DNA of 64,000 nucleotides from Agrobacterium fabrum str. C58 (GTDB lineage Bacteria > Pseudomonadota > Alphaproteobacteria > Rhizobiales > Rhizobiaceae): positions 62,001 to 126,000 of the forward strand of contig NC_003065.3 in NCBI RefSeq assembly GCF_000092025.1, read 5' to 3'. Positions 7,690-16,289 of this stretch are shown here, piece by piece (within the stretch, counting starts at the first letter, position 1; every line of letters begins with the position of its first letter). The position numbers and the translations under genes were made by a program. The notes beneath the pieces were generated by a model that was not told the origin of the DNA, did not search any database, and worked only from the letters and a program-made list of their open reading frames with translations.

Positions 7690-8489
7690 GGGGTGATATG
7701 ACCGCTGCCGCATTCCCTGCAACACCCCCCGCCGCTACCGATCATACGCTGCTGGTCCAGGGCGTCTCCAAAAGCTTCAGTCGGCCTGACGGGTCGGAAG
7801 TGCGTGCTCTGGACCATGTGGATCTCGTTGTACGGGACGGCAGCGTCACCTGCATCATCGGTGCAAGCGGCTGCGGCAAGAGTACCCTGTTGCGCATCGT
7901 CGCTGGCTTGGAACCACAGTTCGGCGGGACGGTGCTGCTGGGCGGTCGGCCGCTGAAGGGACCGGGCCTTGACCGAGGCATCGTGTTCCAGGACCACCGC
8001 CTCGTTCCCTGGATGACGGTGGAGGCTAACATCGCCTTCAGTCTCCACCGTTTGCCCAAGGCGGAGCAGCGGCGAGTCGTGACTGAGAAGTTGAAGCTGG
8101 TGGGCCTTGAAGGATTTGGGCGGTCCTATCCGCACCAACTGTCCGGTGGTATGGCGCAGCGCGTCGCCATCGCGCGCGCGCTTGCGCACCAGCCGGAGTT
8201 ACTGCTGCTGGACGAGCCCTTCGGTGCGCTCGATGCGCTGACCCGCCTCCAGATGCAGGACGAGGTGCTGCGCATCCGCCATACTGACAATCTGACCACC
8301 GTGCTCATCACTCATGACATCGAGGAGGCCATCTATCTCGCAGACGAGATCGTGGTGTTCTCTGATCGTCCCGGCCGTGTACGGGCGCGGTTTACCGTGG
8401 AGCTGCCCCATCCGCGCGACCGCGGCGATCCCGCCTTCGCCCGTCTGCGCCATGAGTTGCATGCCCAGTTTTTCCACCACCGCAATTAG
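7686..8489 (+). CDS. ABC transporter ATP-binding protein, SsuB/TauB type
   Basis: A 267-aa ATPase energising the importer. It has Walker A GASGCGKST (about 58-66), signature LSGGMAQRVAIARAL, Walker B ELLLLDEPFGALDAL and a switch His in ITHDIEEA. The Met in LSGGM is a mild departure from the usual LSGGQ. The ATG at 7686 overlaps the permease stop. An ATG at 7698 with GAGGGGTGAT just upstream is an equally good start and would shorten the protein by 4 residues. Confidence 0.92.
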   Translation: MRGDMTAAAFPATPPAATDHTLLVQGVSKSFSRPDGSEVRALDHVDLVVRDGSVTCIIGASGCGKSTLLRIVAGLEPQFGGTVLLGGRPLKGPGLDRGIVFQDHRLVPWMTVEANIAFSLHRLPKAEQRRVVTEKLKLVGLEGFGRSYPHQLSGGMAQRVAIARALAHQPELLLLDEPFGALDALTRLQMQDEVLRIRHTDNLTTVLITHDIEEAIYLADEIVVFSDRPGRVRARFTVELPHPRDRGDPAFARLRHELHAQFFHHRN

Positions 8490-8515
8490 CTCATTTTGAA
8501 AGAAAGTCGTCCAAG

Positions 8516-9478
8516 ATGCTAAAAAAAAACATTGCCAAAACTGCCACTGCCTTGGTCGCCGCCGCACTTCTCTGGGCCGGTTCCGCTGCAGCGGAGACCG
8601 TAAACATTGGATTCATGCCGTTCGTGCCTTATTCCGCCATCCTCCTGGCCAAACAAAAAGGTTGGGTAGATGAGGAGTTTACCAAGGCCGGCTTGAAGGA
8701 CGTGGAGATAAAGTGGCACCAGTTCGCGGGCGGTCCGCCGGTGAACGAGGCCTTCGCCTCGGGCGCTCTCGACATTGCCGCGCTGGGCGACACGCCCTCC
8801 CTCATCGCCTTCGCCAATGGCATCGATACTCGCTTTGTGGGCCTCGCCTGCAAGGGGGCCAAGGCTGAGGCGCTGATAGTGCTCAAGGACAGTTCGGTGA
8901 AGACAGTGAAGGACTTGAAGGGCAAGAAGGTCGCTACCCTGCGCGGCGGCAATGTACATGAGCTGCTGGTACTGGTGCTGGCCGAGGCCGGCCTGAAGAT
9001 TTCCGACGTTGAGTTTCTCAATCTTGGCCTGCAGGACATGGGCATTGCCCTCACCAAGGGCGACGTCGATGCCGTCCTGGTGTGGGAACCGCTACTTACC
9101 AAATTGGACAGCGAGGGTGTCTCGCGTACCCTGCGAGACGGCGCCGGCCTGAAGAGTAACCTCAACCCGATAGTCGCCTTAGGCAGCTTCGCCGCCAAGC
9201 ATCCGGATGTGCTGAAGGCCTATTTGCAGGCGGTAAAGCGCGGGGCCGAGGCATTGCGCTCTGATCCGGCCGGTTCAGCCCAGGTCCTCGCGCCGGTAGT
9301 AGGCCTGACGCCAAAGCAGACTGAGCTCGCCTTCTCCCGTTTCGAGTGGAAACCGACCGTAACCGAGGCGGACCAGGCAGAGCTGGCGGATTCCGTGAAG
9401 TTCCTCCTGGACAACCACTTCATCAGGCAAACGTTCGAAGTCTCCAGCTTCGCGGATCAGGCCTTTTTCAATTTCTAA
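8516..9478 (+). CDS. ABC transporter substrate-binding protein, sulfonate type
   Basis: A 320-aa periplasmic protein of the SsuA/TauA (NMT1-like) family. A signal peptide covers residues 1-26, with cleavage after SAAA. The mature part begins ETVNIGFMPFVPYSAILLAK and includes GALDIAALGDTPSLIAFANG and GDVDAVLVWEPLL, typical of this family. A run of nine A residues at codons 2-5 could be prone to slippage. It is the last gene of the importer. A gap of 164 nt without a recognised feature separates it from the LLM genes. Confidence 0.92.
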   Translation: MLKKNIAKTATALVAAALLWAGSAAAETVNIGFMPFVPYSAILLAKQKGWVDEEFTKAGLKDVEIKWHQFAGGPPVNEAFASGALDIAALGDTPSLIAFANGIDTRFVGLACKGAKAEALIVLKDSSVKTVKDLKGKKVATLRGGNVHELLVLVLAEAGLKISDVEFLNLGLQDMGIALTKGDVDAVLVWEPLLTKLDSEGVSRTLRDGAGLKSNLNPIVALGSFAAKHPDVLKAYLQAVKRGAEALRSDPAGSAQVLAPVVGLTPKQTELAFSRFEWKPTVTEADQAELADSVKFLLDNHFIRQTFEVSSFADQAFFNF

Positions 9479-9642
9479 CGCGAGGCAGAGGATGCCCGAG
9501 ACCTCGCTCCGAGGCTTTGGCGGCATCCGGAGGATCAGACCCGGAACTATTTCGATCTTGATTTTTCGACCAAAAACGCACGTTCACGCAACTTGGGTCT
9601 GGCTCAGCAACACGAACACGCGTTCAACAAAATGAGAAGGGT

Positions 9643-10524
9643 ATGTTGATGGGCGTTCGCCAAGTATTCGGGCTTGGGCTGATGATATCAGACCCAATCA
9701 CTACGGCAGATCTTGTTACGGTCGCCCGAACGGCTGAGAAGGCGGGATTCACGACACTGACTATCGGGGGCAGGGAAACCATCCTGGATCCAACAACAAT
9801 CCTGGCCGCGCTGGCGGCCAGGACCGAGCAGATCGGGCTGGTTGCGGCGGTGAACGTCGATACGGCTCTGCCTTATGATTTTGCACGCCGTCTGGCGTCT
9901 CTTGATCACCTCTCGAGTGGACGGGCAGGCTGGAAGCCATATTCGACTGCCGATGAGCCTGAAGAAGCCCGGATCGCGGAGTTCGTGCATGCCGTCAGCC
10001 ACCTCCTGGACAGCTGGGATGACGATGCCGCCCTTTACGACAAGGAGAGTGGAATTTATGTCGACATCAGCAAGGTTCATCGGCTCGATCACATCGGGGA
10101 ATATTATAGGGTAGCTGGCCCGCTCGATATACCACGCGCCCCTCAAGGTCGACCGGTCCTGGTTCGAGAGGTCCTCGCTGCCGATCTTGCCGAAGGCGCA
10201 TGGCCCACGGCGGACATCATTGAAATCGTTCCGGTCCCCGGTCAGAGCACGAACAAGCCCCTCGCACCTCGTGCCGAGGGAAATACCACCCTTCTAAGTA
10301 TCGTTGCAGACACTAACGATCTCGCGTCGATGCATGCACTGCTCAACGATGGGGACGTTGATGGAGCAACTGTCCGTGTAGCGCCACGGATCGATGCCGT
10401 CGCGCGGGCAGCGAGAGATATTGGGTTATGGTCAAAGCCGCGCGGAAGCAATTTGCGTGACACGCTTGGGTTATCTCGTCCGGAAAGCCTGTTTGCCCTT
10501 AGAAGAAATGGAGTTTCCGCATGA
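9643..10524 (+). CDS. Short LLM-class flavin-dependent monooxygenase homologue
   Basis: A 293-aa luciferase-like protein, clearly shorter than the usual 400-450 aa of the NtaA/SnaA/DszA family. It keeps the barrel start (LVTVARTAEKAGFTTLTIGG), the family core ARRLASLDHLSSGRAGW, and HIGEYYRVAGPLDIPRAPQ-GRPVLV. It lacks the late GTPE..VAD..W block before the C-terminus, although it ends with a LRDTLGLSRP tail. It overlaps the next LLM gene by 4 nt, so the two may form a heterodimer, like LuxA/LuxB. That is inferred from gene order only. Confidence 0.8.
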   Translation: MLMGVRQVFGLGLMISDPITTADLVTVARTAEKAGFTTLTIGGRETILDPTTILAALAARTEQIGLVAAVNVDTALPYDFARRLASLDHLSSGRAGWKPYSTADEPEEARIAEFVHAVSHLLDSWDDDAALYDKESGIYVDISKVHRLDHIGEYYRVAGPLDIPRAPQGRPVLVREVLAADLAEGAWPTADIIEIVPVPGQSTNKPLAPRAEGNTTLLSIVADTNDLASMHALLNDGDVDGATVRVAPRIDAVARAARDIGLWSKPRGSNLRDTLGLSRPESLFALRRNGVSA

Positions 10525-11768
10525 CCAGCCGTCCTCTCGCTCTTCTGGTCAATCCCCTGCTGTGCGGCCACCACGAGGCAGCCTGGCGGACGGAACGCGC
10601 ACAGCCCGAGCGGATTCACAGTCTCGATTACTTCCAGCAACTCGCCCGGACTGCCGAACGTGGACGATTCGACGCCGTGTTCATGGCCGACTTTTTCATC
10701 TTCAATCCTGCGGTCATGTACAGCCCGCGTTGGGAAGTCGAGCCCGTCACGCTCTTGTCTGCGGTCGCTCAAGCAACCGAGAATCTCGGTTTCATCGCCA
10801 CGGGCTCGGCGATCTTCTCCGATCCGGTTGAGATCGCCCGGGTCTTTTCGACCTTCGACCATGCCACGGGAGGCCGCGCTGCCTGGAACATCGTGACCTC
10901 GGGCGAGCCAGCGGCCGGTGCCAACTACGGCCTCGATAAGCCGATCCCCCATGCCGAGCGCTATGAATTGGGCGCGCGCAACACAGAACAGGTGCTCGCA
11001 TACTGGGACGGCGCACCGGTCCCCGACGATGTTGCACCGATTGCCCGTCCGGTCCAGGGCCGCCCGGTTCTGGTGCAGGCCGGGTCTTCCGCCACGGGGC
11101 GAGATTTCGCGGCCCGTTTCGCCGAACTGGTGTTTAGCGCCCAATGGAATTTCGAAGCTGGCAGGGACTTCAGAAATGACCTTAGGCGCCGCGCCGTGAC
11201 GCATGGCCGAAACCCCGATGATGTGCGTCTTATCCTGGGCCTCAGCTTTGTCATCGGCTCCACCGAGGCAGAGGCCCGCAGCAAGAAGAAGGCGCTTGAC
11301 GACCTGATCCTGCCACACGCCTCTCATAGCTGGCTACAGAGTTTCGGTATCGACCTGACCGCGTTCGATTTCGACGAGCCCCTGCCGCGGACACTCGGGA
11401 ACATCGATCTGTATGAGGGCATCAAGAGCCGCTTTTCGGTCATTTCATCCCTGGTTGACAGCACATCGCCACTAACCATCCGGCAACTGGCCAGCGCCTT
11501 GGCCGGAAGCCGCGGCCATCATCTTGTTATCGGCACGCCGGAACAAATCGCTGATGCGGCAGAAACCTGGTTTCTGGGAGGGGCGACGGACGGATTTATG
11601 GTGATGCCCCATGAATTGCCTGCGGAATTCGAGTTGTTTGTGGACGAGGTCATCCCGATCCTGCGTCGTCGAGGCCTCGTGGATCGCGATTATCGTGGAC
11701 ATACGCTTCGCGAGAACCTTGGGCTGCCCATCAGCCCGTCCGCGCCGTCATGGGCATTCCAGACATGA
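10521..11768 (+). CDS. LLM-class flavin-dependent monooxygenase, NtaA/SnaA/DszA family
   Basis: A 415-aa full-length member of the family that uses FMNH2 and O2 supplied by a separate reductase. Family blocks are present: RGRFDAVFMADFFIFNPAV (catalytic barrel), ARVFSTFDHATGGRAAWNIV, RPVLVQAGSSATGRDFAARF, IGTPEQIADAAETWF and the LRENLGLP tail. Relatives oxidise nitrilotriacetate, dibenzothiophene sulfone or similar compounds. Next to a sulfonate importer a C-S bond cleavage role is likely, but the substrate is unknown. Start and stop overlap the flanking genes by 4 nt (ATGA). Confidence 0.9.
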   Translation: MTSRPLALLVNPLLCGHHEAAWRTERAQPERIHSLDYFQQLARTAERGRFDAVFMADFFIFNPAVMYSPRWEVEPVTLLSAVAQATENLGFIATGSAIFSDPVEIARVFSTFDHATGGRAAWNIVTSGEPAAGANYGLDKPIPHAERYELGARNTEQVLAYWDGAPVPDDVAPIARPVQGRPVLVQAGSSATGRDFAARFAELVFSAQWNFEAGRDFRNDLRRRAVTHGRNPDDVRLILGLSFVIGSTEAEARSKKKALDDLILPHASHSWLQSFGIDLTAFDFDEPLPRTLGNIDLYEGIKSRFSVISSLVDSTSPLTIRQLASALAGSRGHHLVIGTPEQIADAAETWFLGGATDGFMVMPHELPAEFELFVDEVIPILRRRGLVDRDYRGHTLRENLGLPISPSAPSWAFQT

Positions 11769-11929
11769 ATATCGAACAGGGTTCCACCGGACAGCGGCGG
11801 CAAGATAGCTGTCGCAATTCCGAGCATGTTCGGGATACGCACGTCTTTAAAGACCTGTCCGTCGATTACGGACTTGCAAGCGGCGTGCAGGGCCCGCGTT
11901 CGCATCCCATGATGGTGGGCCTGTCATGA
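11765..11929 (+). CDS. 54-aa small ORF overlapping both neighbours by 4 nt
   Basis: The ATG at 11765 overlaps the TGA of the LLM gene (ATGA), and its own TGA (11927-11929) overlaps the ATG of the SDR gene (ATGA). The 54-aa product begins MNIEQGSTGQRRQDS and ends RSHPMMVGLS. Two exact stop/start overlaps in one operon are unlikely by chance and suggest a real coupled small gene. It has no membrane segment and a single Cys. No family is recognised. Confidence 0.55.
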   Translation: MNIEQGSTGQRRQDSCRNSEHVRDTHVFKDLSVDYGLASGVQGPRSHPMMVGLS

Positions 11930-12696
11930 CATATCCTTCGCAAATCCCCAACATCTCGAAGCTGTTTGACCTTTCCGGTCGGAGGGCCGTCATCACGGGC
12001 GGCGCTCGGGGGATCGGGCGCGCTATCGCTGACGGCTTCTTAGAAGTGGGAGCTGATGTCGTCTGCATCGACCGTGGATGGGAAAGCTCTGACCTCCCGG
12101 CCGATAACCGGCAGATTGTCACGGCCGATCTTAGCGACCGCAGCGACCTGAAGCGCGGATTCGATGAAGCTGTGGAGCGACTGGGGGGCCAGATCGATGT
12201 CCTTGTCAACAACGCAGGCATCTGGGACGACACGCCGTCGCTCCATATGGAGCTTGAGATGTGGGACAGGATCATCGAGGTCAATCTGACTGCGGCCTTC
12301 GCGCTGAGCAGGCATGCAGCCAGGCTGATGCTTCCCCGAGGCCGCGGACGAATAATAAACATTGGCTCCATCCGCAGTCTGAGGGGAGGCCACAATGCGG
12401 CTGCCTATGCAGCCAGCAAGGGAGGGATCGCCTTGCTCACTCAGACCTTGTCGAATGAATGGGCACCTTCAGGACTAAGGGTCAATGCCATAGCGCCCGG
12501 CGCTATGGTCACCGTCCTGACTGAAAAGCTGCGCCACGATCCTGAAGTGGTCACCCGCTTCATCGAGCGCATCCCTGCCAGAAGATGGGGATCGCCCGCC
12601 GATGTGGCGGGCCTGGCGATCTTCCTGGCCAGCGACGCCTCCGATTATGTCACTGGTGCAATCATCCCCTGCGACGGGGGGTTCCTTGCCGGTTAA
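11926..12696 (+). CDS. SDR-family NAD(P)-dependent oxidoreductase
   Basis: A 256-aa classical short-chain dehydrogenase. The cofactor motif TGGARGIGRA lies at about 20-29, followed by NNAGIWDD, a catalytic Ser in IGSIRSLRGG and the YAASKGG (YxxxK) pair. An Asp/Arg region after beta-2 (VCIDRGWESS) favours NAD. The C-terminal SDASDYVTGAIIPCDGG is typical. It probably oxidises an alcohol or reduces a carbonyl released by the upstream monooxygenase. The exact substrate is unknown. Confidence 0.92.
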   Translation: MTYPSQIPNISKLFDLSGRRAVITGGARGIGRAIADGFLEVGADVVCIDRGWESSDLPADNRQIVTADLSDRSDLKRGFDEAVERLGGQIDVLVNNAGIWDDTPSLHMELEMWDRIIEVNLTAAFALSRHAARLMLPRGRGRIINIGSIRSLRGGHNAAAYAASKGGIALLTQTLSNEWAPSGLRVNAIAPGAMVTVLTEKLRHDPEVVTRFIERIPARRWGSPADVAGLAIFLASDASDYVTGAIIPCDGGFLAG

Positions 12697-12855
12697 TCGA
12701 GCGAAACACGTTTTTCTGGAAAAGCAGAGACCGGACCAAAGGAAAACAGGAACTGATGAAGTGGTCTCAATCCACGCAGCGCTGGCTCGTTCGAGGCGAA
12801 ACGGTTCAACAGGAACGCCGGTAAAGTTTCATTCTCAACACGTGGGAAGAAAATC

Positions 12856-14481
12856 TTGAAGCAAGTAGAAGCTGATGAATTCGATTTCATCGTCGTCGGA
12901 GGAGGATCCGCTGGCGCTGCCGTCGCTGCAAGATTGGCTGAGCGTGCGGACTTGCGGGTTCTGCTCCTGGAAGCTGGTCGACAGCAGTCCGGCATCCGGT
13001 TCCGGCTGCCGATATTGACTCCGTTCGCGCTTGCGAAAGAGGATGCAGTCTGGAACTTCACGACATTGCCTGAACCCGGCCTCAATGGCAGGGAACTTGT
13101 CTGGCCGCGCGGCAGGGGACTTGGGGGTTCCTCTCTCATCAATGGCATGCTCTGGGTACGGGGAGACCCGGTGGAGTATGACCTCTGGGCTGCCTCAGGC
13201 TGTACCGGCTGGTCTTATGGCGATCTGCTGGATTTCTTCAAGCGCAGCGAAACATACATTCCCGGTGATCCGGCGAGCAGAGGGCAGCGCGGGGCTGTGA
13301 CGGTTACCAGGCACCGTCCAGCAGATCCTCTCTCTGATGCCTTCCTGAAGGCTTGCGGTAACATGCAGGTATCACAGCAGGATGATTACAATGCGGGTAT
13401 TTCGGAAGGCGCAGGCTATCTCCAGTTCAACCAGCGCCGGGGATTGCGTCATGGCACAGACCGTGCCTATCTCTCGCCCGCCAGCAGGTGTGCTAACCTG
13501 ACCATTCGCGAAGGCGCTGTTGCAAACCGCATCCTCTTCGAAGGGAAGAGAGCGATCGGGGTGGAGTATCGCGCGGCTGATGGCCTGAGATGTGCCATCG
13601 CACGGCGGGAGGTCGTTCTATCCTGCGGCACCGTCCAATCCCCGAAGCTGCTTGAGCTTTCGGGTATAGGGGACGGTGAGGTGCTTGGCCGGGCAGGTAT
13701 CGTGCCACTGGTGCACCTCCCGGGCGTCGGAGAAAATCTGCGCGATCACCTTAATGTGCGCGTCGGATTTCGTACCCGTTTCCGCGGCACCCTGAATGAT
13801 GTCCAACACAGCTACGTCTGGAAGGTACGCGCCATGCTTTGCTGGCTTGCGCGAGGCGGCGGTCCCCTATCTACCATAGGGGCGACAGCCCATGCATTTG
13901 TGAGAACCCGGTCGGACCTCGAACGGGCGGACGTGAAAATCCAGATGCTGCATTTCAGTGCACCCCACAATACCGGAAATATCAGCGGACGTCTGGATGA
14001 GTTTCCCGGCTTCAGCATCTCGACGTTCGTCCTGAGGCCGAATTCGACGGGTTCCAGCCACATCCGGTCGGGCGCCGCCGCGGAGCCGCCGGCGATCGTT
14101 GCGAACTACCTTTCACACGAGGAGGATCTCCGCTCGATGCTCGGTGCCTTTCGATTCATCAACAGAATTGCCTCGGATTCGGTCTTTGATGATCTTATGG
14201 TCTCACGGGACAACGACCTCGCGGGTCTGCAGAGCGATCAGGACATCCTGGAATGGGCAAAAACAACCGGTCTGACGTCCTACCATCCCATCGGAACGTG
14301 CAAGATGGGTACGGATTCCGCAAGCGTCGTCGATCCGAGACTGAGAGTGATCGGTGTTGACGGACTGAGAGTCGTTGATGCGTCCGTCATGCCGACAATG
14401 CCATCCTCCAACACGCACGGACCCACCGTCATGATTGGGGAGAAGGGGGCGGCAATGATCCTGGAGGATAGTTTGTCGTGA
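12856..14481 (+). CDS. GMC-family FAD oxidoreductase
   Basis: A 541-aa flavoprotein of the glucose-methanol-choline family. The ADP-binding motif VVGGGSAGAAVAARLAE is near residue 13, followed by the GMC signature around LVWPRGRGLGGSSLINGMLW. The C-terminal YHPIGTCKMG and SSNTHGPTVMIGEKG hold the catalytic His pair region. It likely oxidises a primary alcohol. The start is a TTG at 12856 after GGAAGAAAATC. No ATG lies before the FAD motif in this frame, so the start is moderately certain. A 22-codon frame at 12757-12825 just upstream has no clear meaning. Confidence 0.88.
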   Translation: MKQVEADEFDFIVVGGGSAGAAVAARLAERADLRVLLLEAGRQQSGIRFRLPILTPFALAKEDAVWNFTTLPEPGLNGRELVWPRGRGLGGSSLINGMLWVRGDPVEYDLWAASGCTGWSYGDLLDFFKRSETYIPGDPASRGQRGAVTVTRHRPADPLSDAFLKACGNMQVSQQDDYNAGISEGAGYLQFNQRRGLRHGTDRAYLSPASRCANLTIREGAVANRILFEGKRAIGVEYRAADGLRCAIARREVVLSCGTVQSPKLLELSGIGDGEVLGRAGIVPLVHLPGVGENLRDHLNVRVGFRTRFRGTLNDVQHSYVWKVRAMLCWLARGGGPLSTIGATAHAFVRTRSDLERADVKIQMLHFSAPHNTGNISGRLDEFPGFSISTFVLRPNSTGSSHIRSGAAAEPPAIVANYLSHEEDLRSMLGAFRFINRIASDSVFDDLMVSRDNDLAGLQSDQDILEWAKTTGLTSYHPIGTCKMGTDSASVVDPRLRVIGVDGLRVVDASVMPTMPSSNTHGPTVMIGEKGAAMILEDSLS

Positions 14482-14545
14482 TAGTCGTTCGACATTGACA
14501 GGTTCAGCGTCTGTGGGTGCCGCCCAAATTCAGAAGGAGAATATT

Positions 14546-14590
14546 TTGATCCGAGACCTGGACCTGGTTCGCAATGACTTTTCTGTTTGA
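14546..14590 (+). pseudogene. Possible truncated start of a lost gene
   Basis: A strong ribosome site (AGAAGGAG at 14532-14539) precedes a TTG at 14546 that opens only 14 codons, reading MIRDLDLVRNDFSV and then TGA. The good translation signal with almost no frame, at the point where the plus-strand operon meets the convergent minus-strand operon, suggests that a further gene was cut off here. This is an inference; a short chance frame is possible. Confidence 0.25.
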
Positions 14591-14615
14591 TTAGGGATGA
14601 TTGGTAACGTTCTGC

Positions 14616-15512
14616 CTAATTTCCTGCAATGCGTGTTAGCCATGCATCCAGGAGGCGTGCGATCGTCTCGGGTTGCTCTTCTTGTACGAAATGGATCCCA
14701 GCGCCTGCTGCTTCTATTTCCAAATTACGGATGGTAACCTGACTCCACTTCAATATGGCATCGGTGAGTAGAAAACCAGGTTTGAATGTCAGCAGTAGCT
14801 TGGGAGTATCGCTCGTATTGAGCCAGTTTACCGCCTGTTCCAGGAATGCCACAGTGCTTGCTGGCTCGCCATCCACAGGAAGATTGCGTGGTCCTGCGAG
14901 TATCGCCTTGCGCGAGTGCGGCGTCGGAAACGGCGTTTGGTATTGCCTTAGGTCCTCCGGCGCCAAAGGGGTAAGGAAAAACCAGGGGAAAAGCTCAGTC
15001 AGGAAGCGGTTTTCCTGCTGAACGAAGATTTCACCTTCGCCCGGTTGGCGCAGCTTCGCCCGGCGGGTGACGAATTCCGGTGACAGATCCACCGAATCAA
15101 TGTTCCGTAACACTGGCTCGAAAAAGGCCACGGCTCGGACGCGGTCTGGATTCCGGCTGGCCCAGTTTAGTCCAAACGCTGCGCCATAATCCTGCAGAAC
15201 CAGCGTCACATTCCTTAGGTCGAGGGCGTCGAACCAAGCGTCAACGTAACGCTGCTGATTCTCCAATGTGTATTCGATATCAGGCTTGCTAGATTGGCCG
15301 TACCCGATCAGATCGACGGCCAATAGCCGACCGTGTCCATGGAGACGGCGGAATATGTGGCGCCACAGATAGGAACTCGTGGGATTGCCGTGGAGAAAGA
15401 CGATTGGCGCACCTGAACCATGTTCAACCGTGTGGATTTGCAGGCCGAATGCCGGCACATCATACGCTTTCGCGCCGTCACCAAAGGCGGAATGTGGTGA
15501 TTTCTCAGTCAT
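14616..15512 (-). CDS. Haloalkane-dehalogenase-like alpha/beta hydrolase
   Basis: A 298-aa alpha/beta hydrolase close to the haloalkane dehalogenase family. It has HGNPTSSYLWR (oxyanion/halide Asn), DLIGYGQSSKPD, the nucleophile Asp in LVLQDYGAAFG, an acid Glu in AFFEPVL, and the His in IHFVQEEQP. In DhaA/LinB the residue after the nucleophile is a halide-binding Trp. Here it is Tyr, so true dehalogenase activity is uncertain. I chose the ATG at 15512, which has GAAGGA upstream; a TTG at 15530 would add 6 residues. It is the last gene of the minus-strand operon that starts at 18118. Confidence 0.85.
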   Translation of the reverse strand: MTEKSPHSAFGDGAKAYDVPAFGLQIHTVEHGSGAPIVFLHGNPTSSYLWRHIFRRLHGHGRLLAVDLIGYGQSSKPDIEYTLENQQRYVDAWFDALDLRNVTLVLQDYGAAFGLNWASRNPDRVRAVAFFEPVLRNIDSVDLSPEFVTRRAKLRQPGEGEIFVQQENRFLTELFPWFFLTPLAPEDLRQYQTPFPTPHSRKAILAGPRNLPVDGEPASTVAFLEQAVNWLNTSDTPKLLLTFKPGFLLTDAILKWSQVTIRNLEIEAAGAGIHFVQEEQPETIARLLDAWLTRIAGN

Positions 15513-15526
15513 GTGACGGTGTTCCT

Positions 15527-16150
15527 TCAAGCCGAAACGAAGAACTGAGGGTCGGGAAGCACGTTCAATGCTATGGTCAAACGATTGCCGTAGGAGAAGA
15601 AAGCAGAGACTTCCAGCACCTCCAGAATCGCGGGTTCGCTGAAGCCAATCGCTCGGAGCCGGGCGAAGTCGTCACTGCCCACACTATGGGGCGTAGCGGC
15701 CAGCTTCTGCGCCAAATCGGCCAGCGCTCGCTCGCGTGGTGCCAACGTCACATCATTATGGTTTCGAGCAATCCGGTCCGCCAACACACGATCTCCAAGG
15801 GCGGCTGCCAACGCCGGGCGGTGGTTGAACACGCAATAGCTGCAGCCTGTCGCTACAGACGTCACGACTGCGATCAACTCACGCTCGGATGCGCTGAGAT
15901 GGCTGTTGCTCTGGTCGAACAGGTGCTCATAGAAGGCCATAATACGCAGAGCGGTACCCGGATTGGCAGACAGCGCCGTCAGGAAATTCGGGACAAAACC
16001 GAACTTCTTTCGAATCCTCATATGGATGTCGCGCAATTTCTGGGGCAGTTCGTCCTCTGTCGGAACGCGAAGACGCGAAATGGGCTCTTCCAACTGCCCG
16101 GTCGATACGGGAGATGAAGTGACGGAATGGCGCGCTGTTGCCTGGCTCAT
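15527..16150 (-). CDS. Carboxymuconolactone decarboxylase/AhpD-like protein
   Basis: A 207-aa AhpD-fold protein. The redox motif is CSYCVFNH, preceded by ELIAVVTSVATG, as in peroxidase-related alkylhydroperoxidase-like proteins that use a CxxC pair and a nearby His. The C-terminal NRLTIALNVLPDPQFF is also family-typical. It is a paralogue of the protein at 17549. It probably protects against peroxides from flavin monooxygenase uncoupling, or acts in the pathway itself. This role is inferred. Confidence 0.87.
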   Translation of the reverse strand: MSQATARHSVTSSPVSTGQLEEPISRLRVPTEDELPQKLRDIHMRIRKKFGFVPNFLTALSANPGTALRIMAFYEHLFDQSNSHLSASERELIAVVTSVATGCSYCVFNHRPALAAALGDRVLADRIARNHNDVTLAPRERALADLAQKLAATPHSVGSDDFARLRAIGFSEPAILEVLEVSAFFSYGNRLTIALNVLPDPQFFVSA

Positions 16151-16289
16151 AATGGAAAGTCTCCCGATTGTGGGGTTGAAGTCGAGATCGCTGTTAAAAT
16201 CCCTTTGCGGCGACTACGTCCCCGATCGCCACGATGCGTCGAGTAGCAATGAGTCCGCCACGCCAACGAATCTTGCAAAGATCGCCATG

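Noticed and set aside
9481..9508. GCGAGG/CCTCGC inverted repeat after the first sulfonate-binding-protein gene as a terminator
   Set aside because: Only 6 bp with a 16-nt loop and no T-tract.
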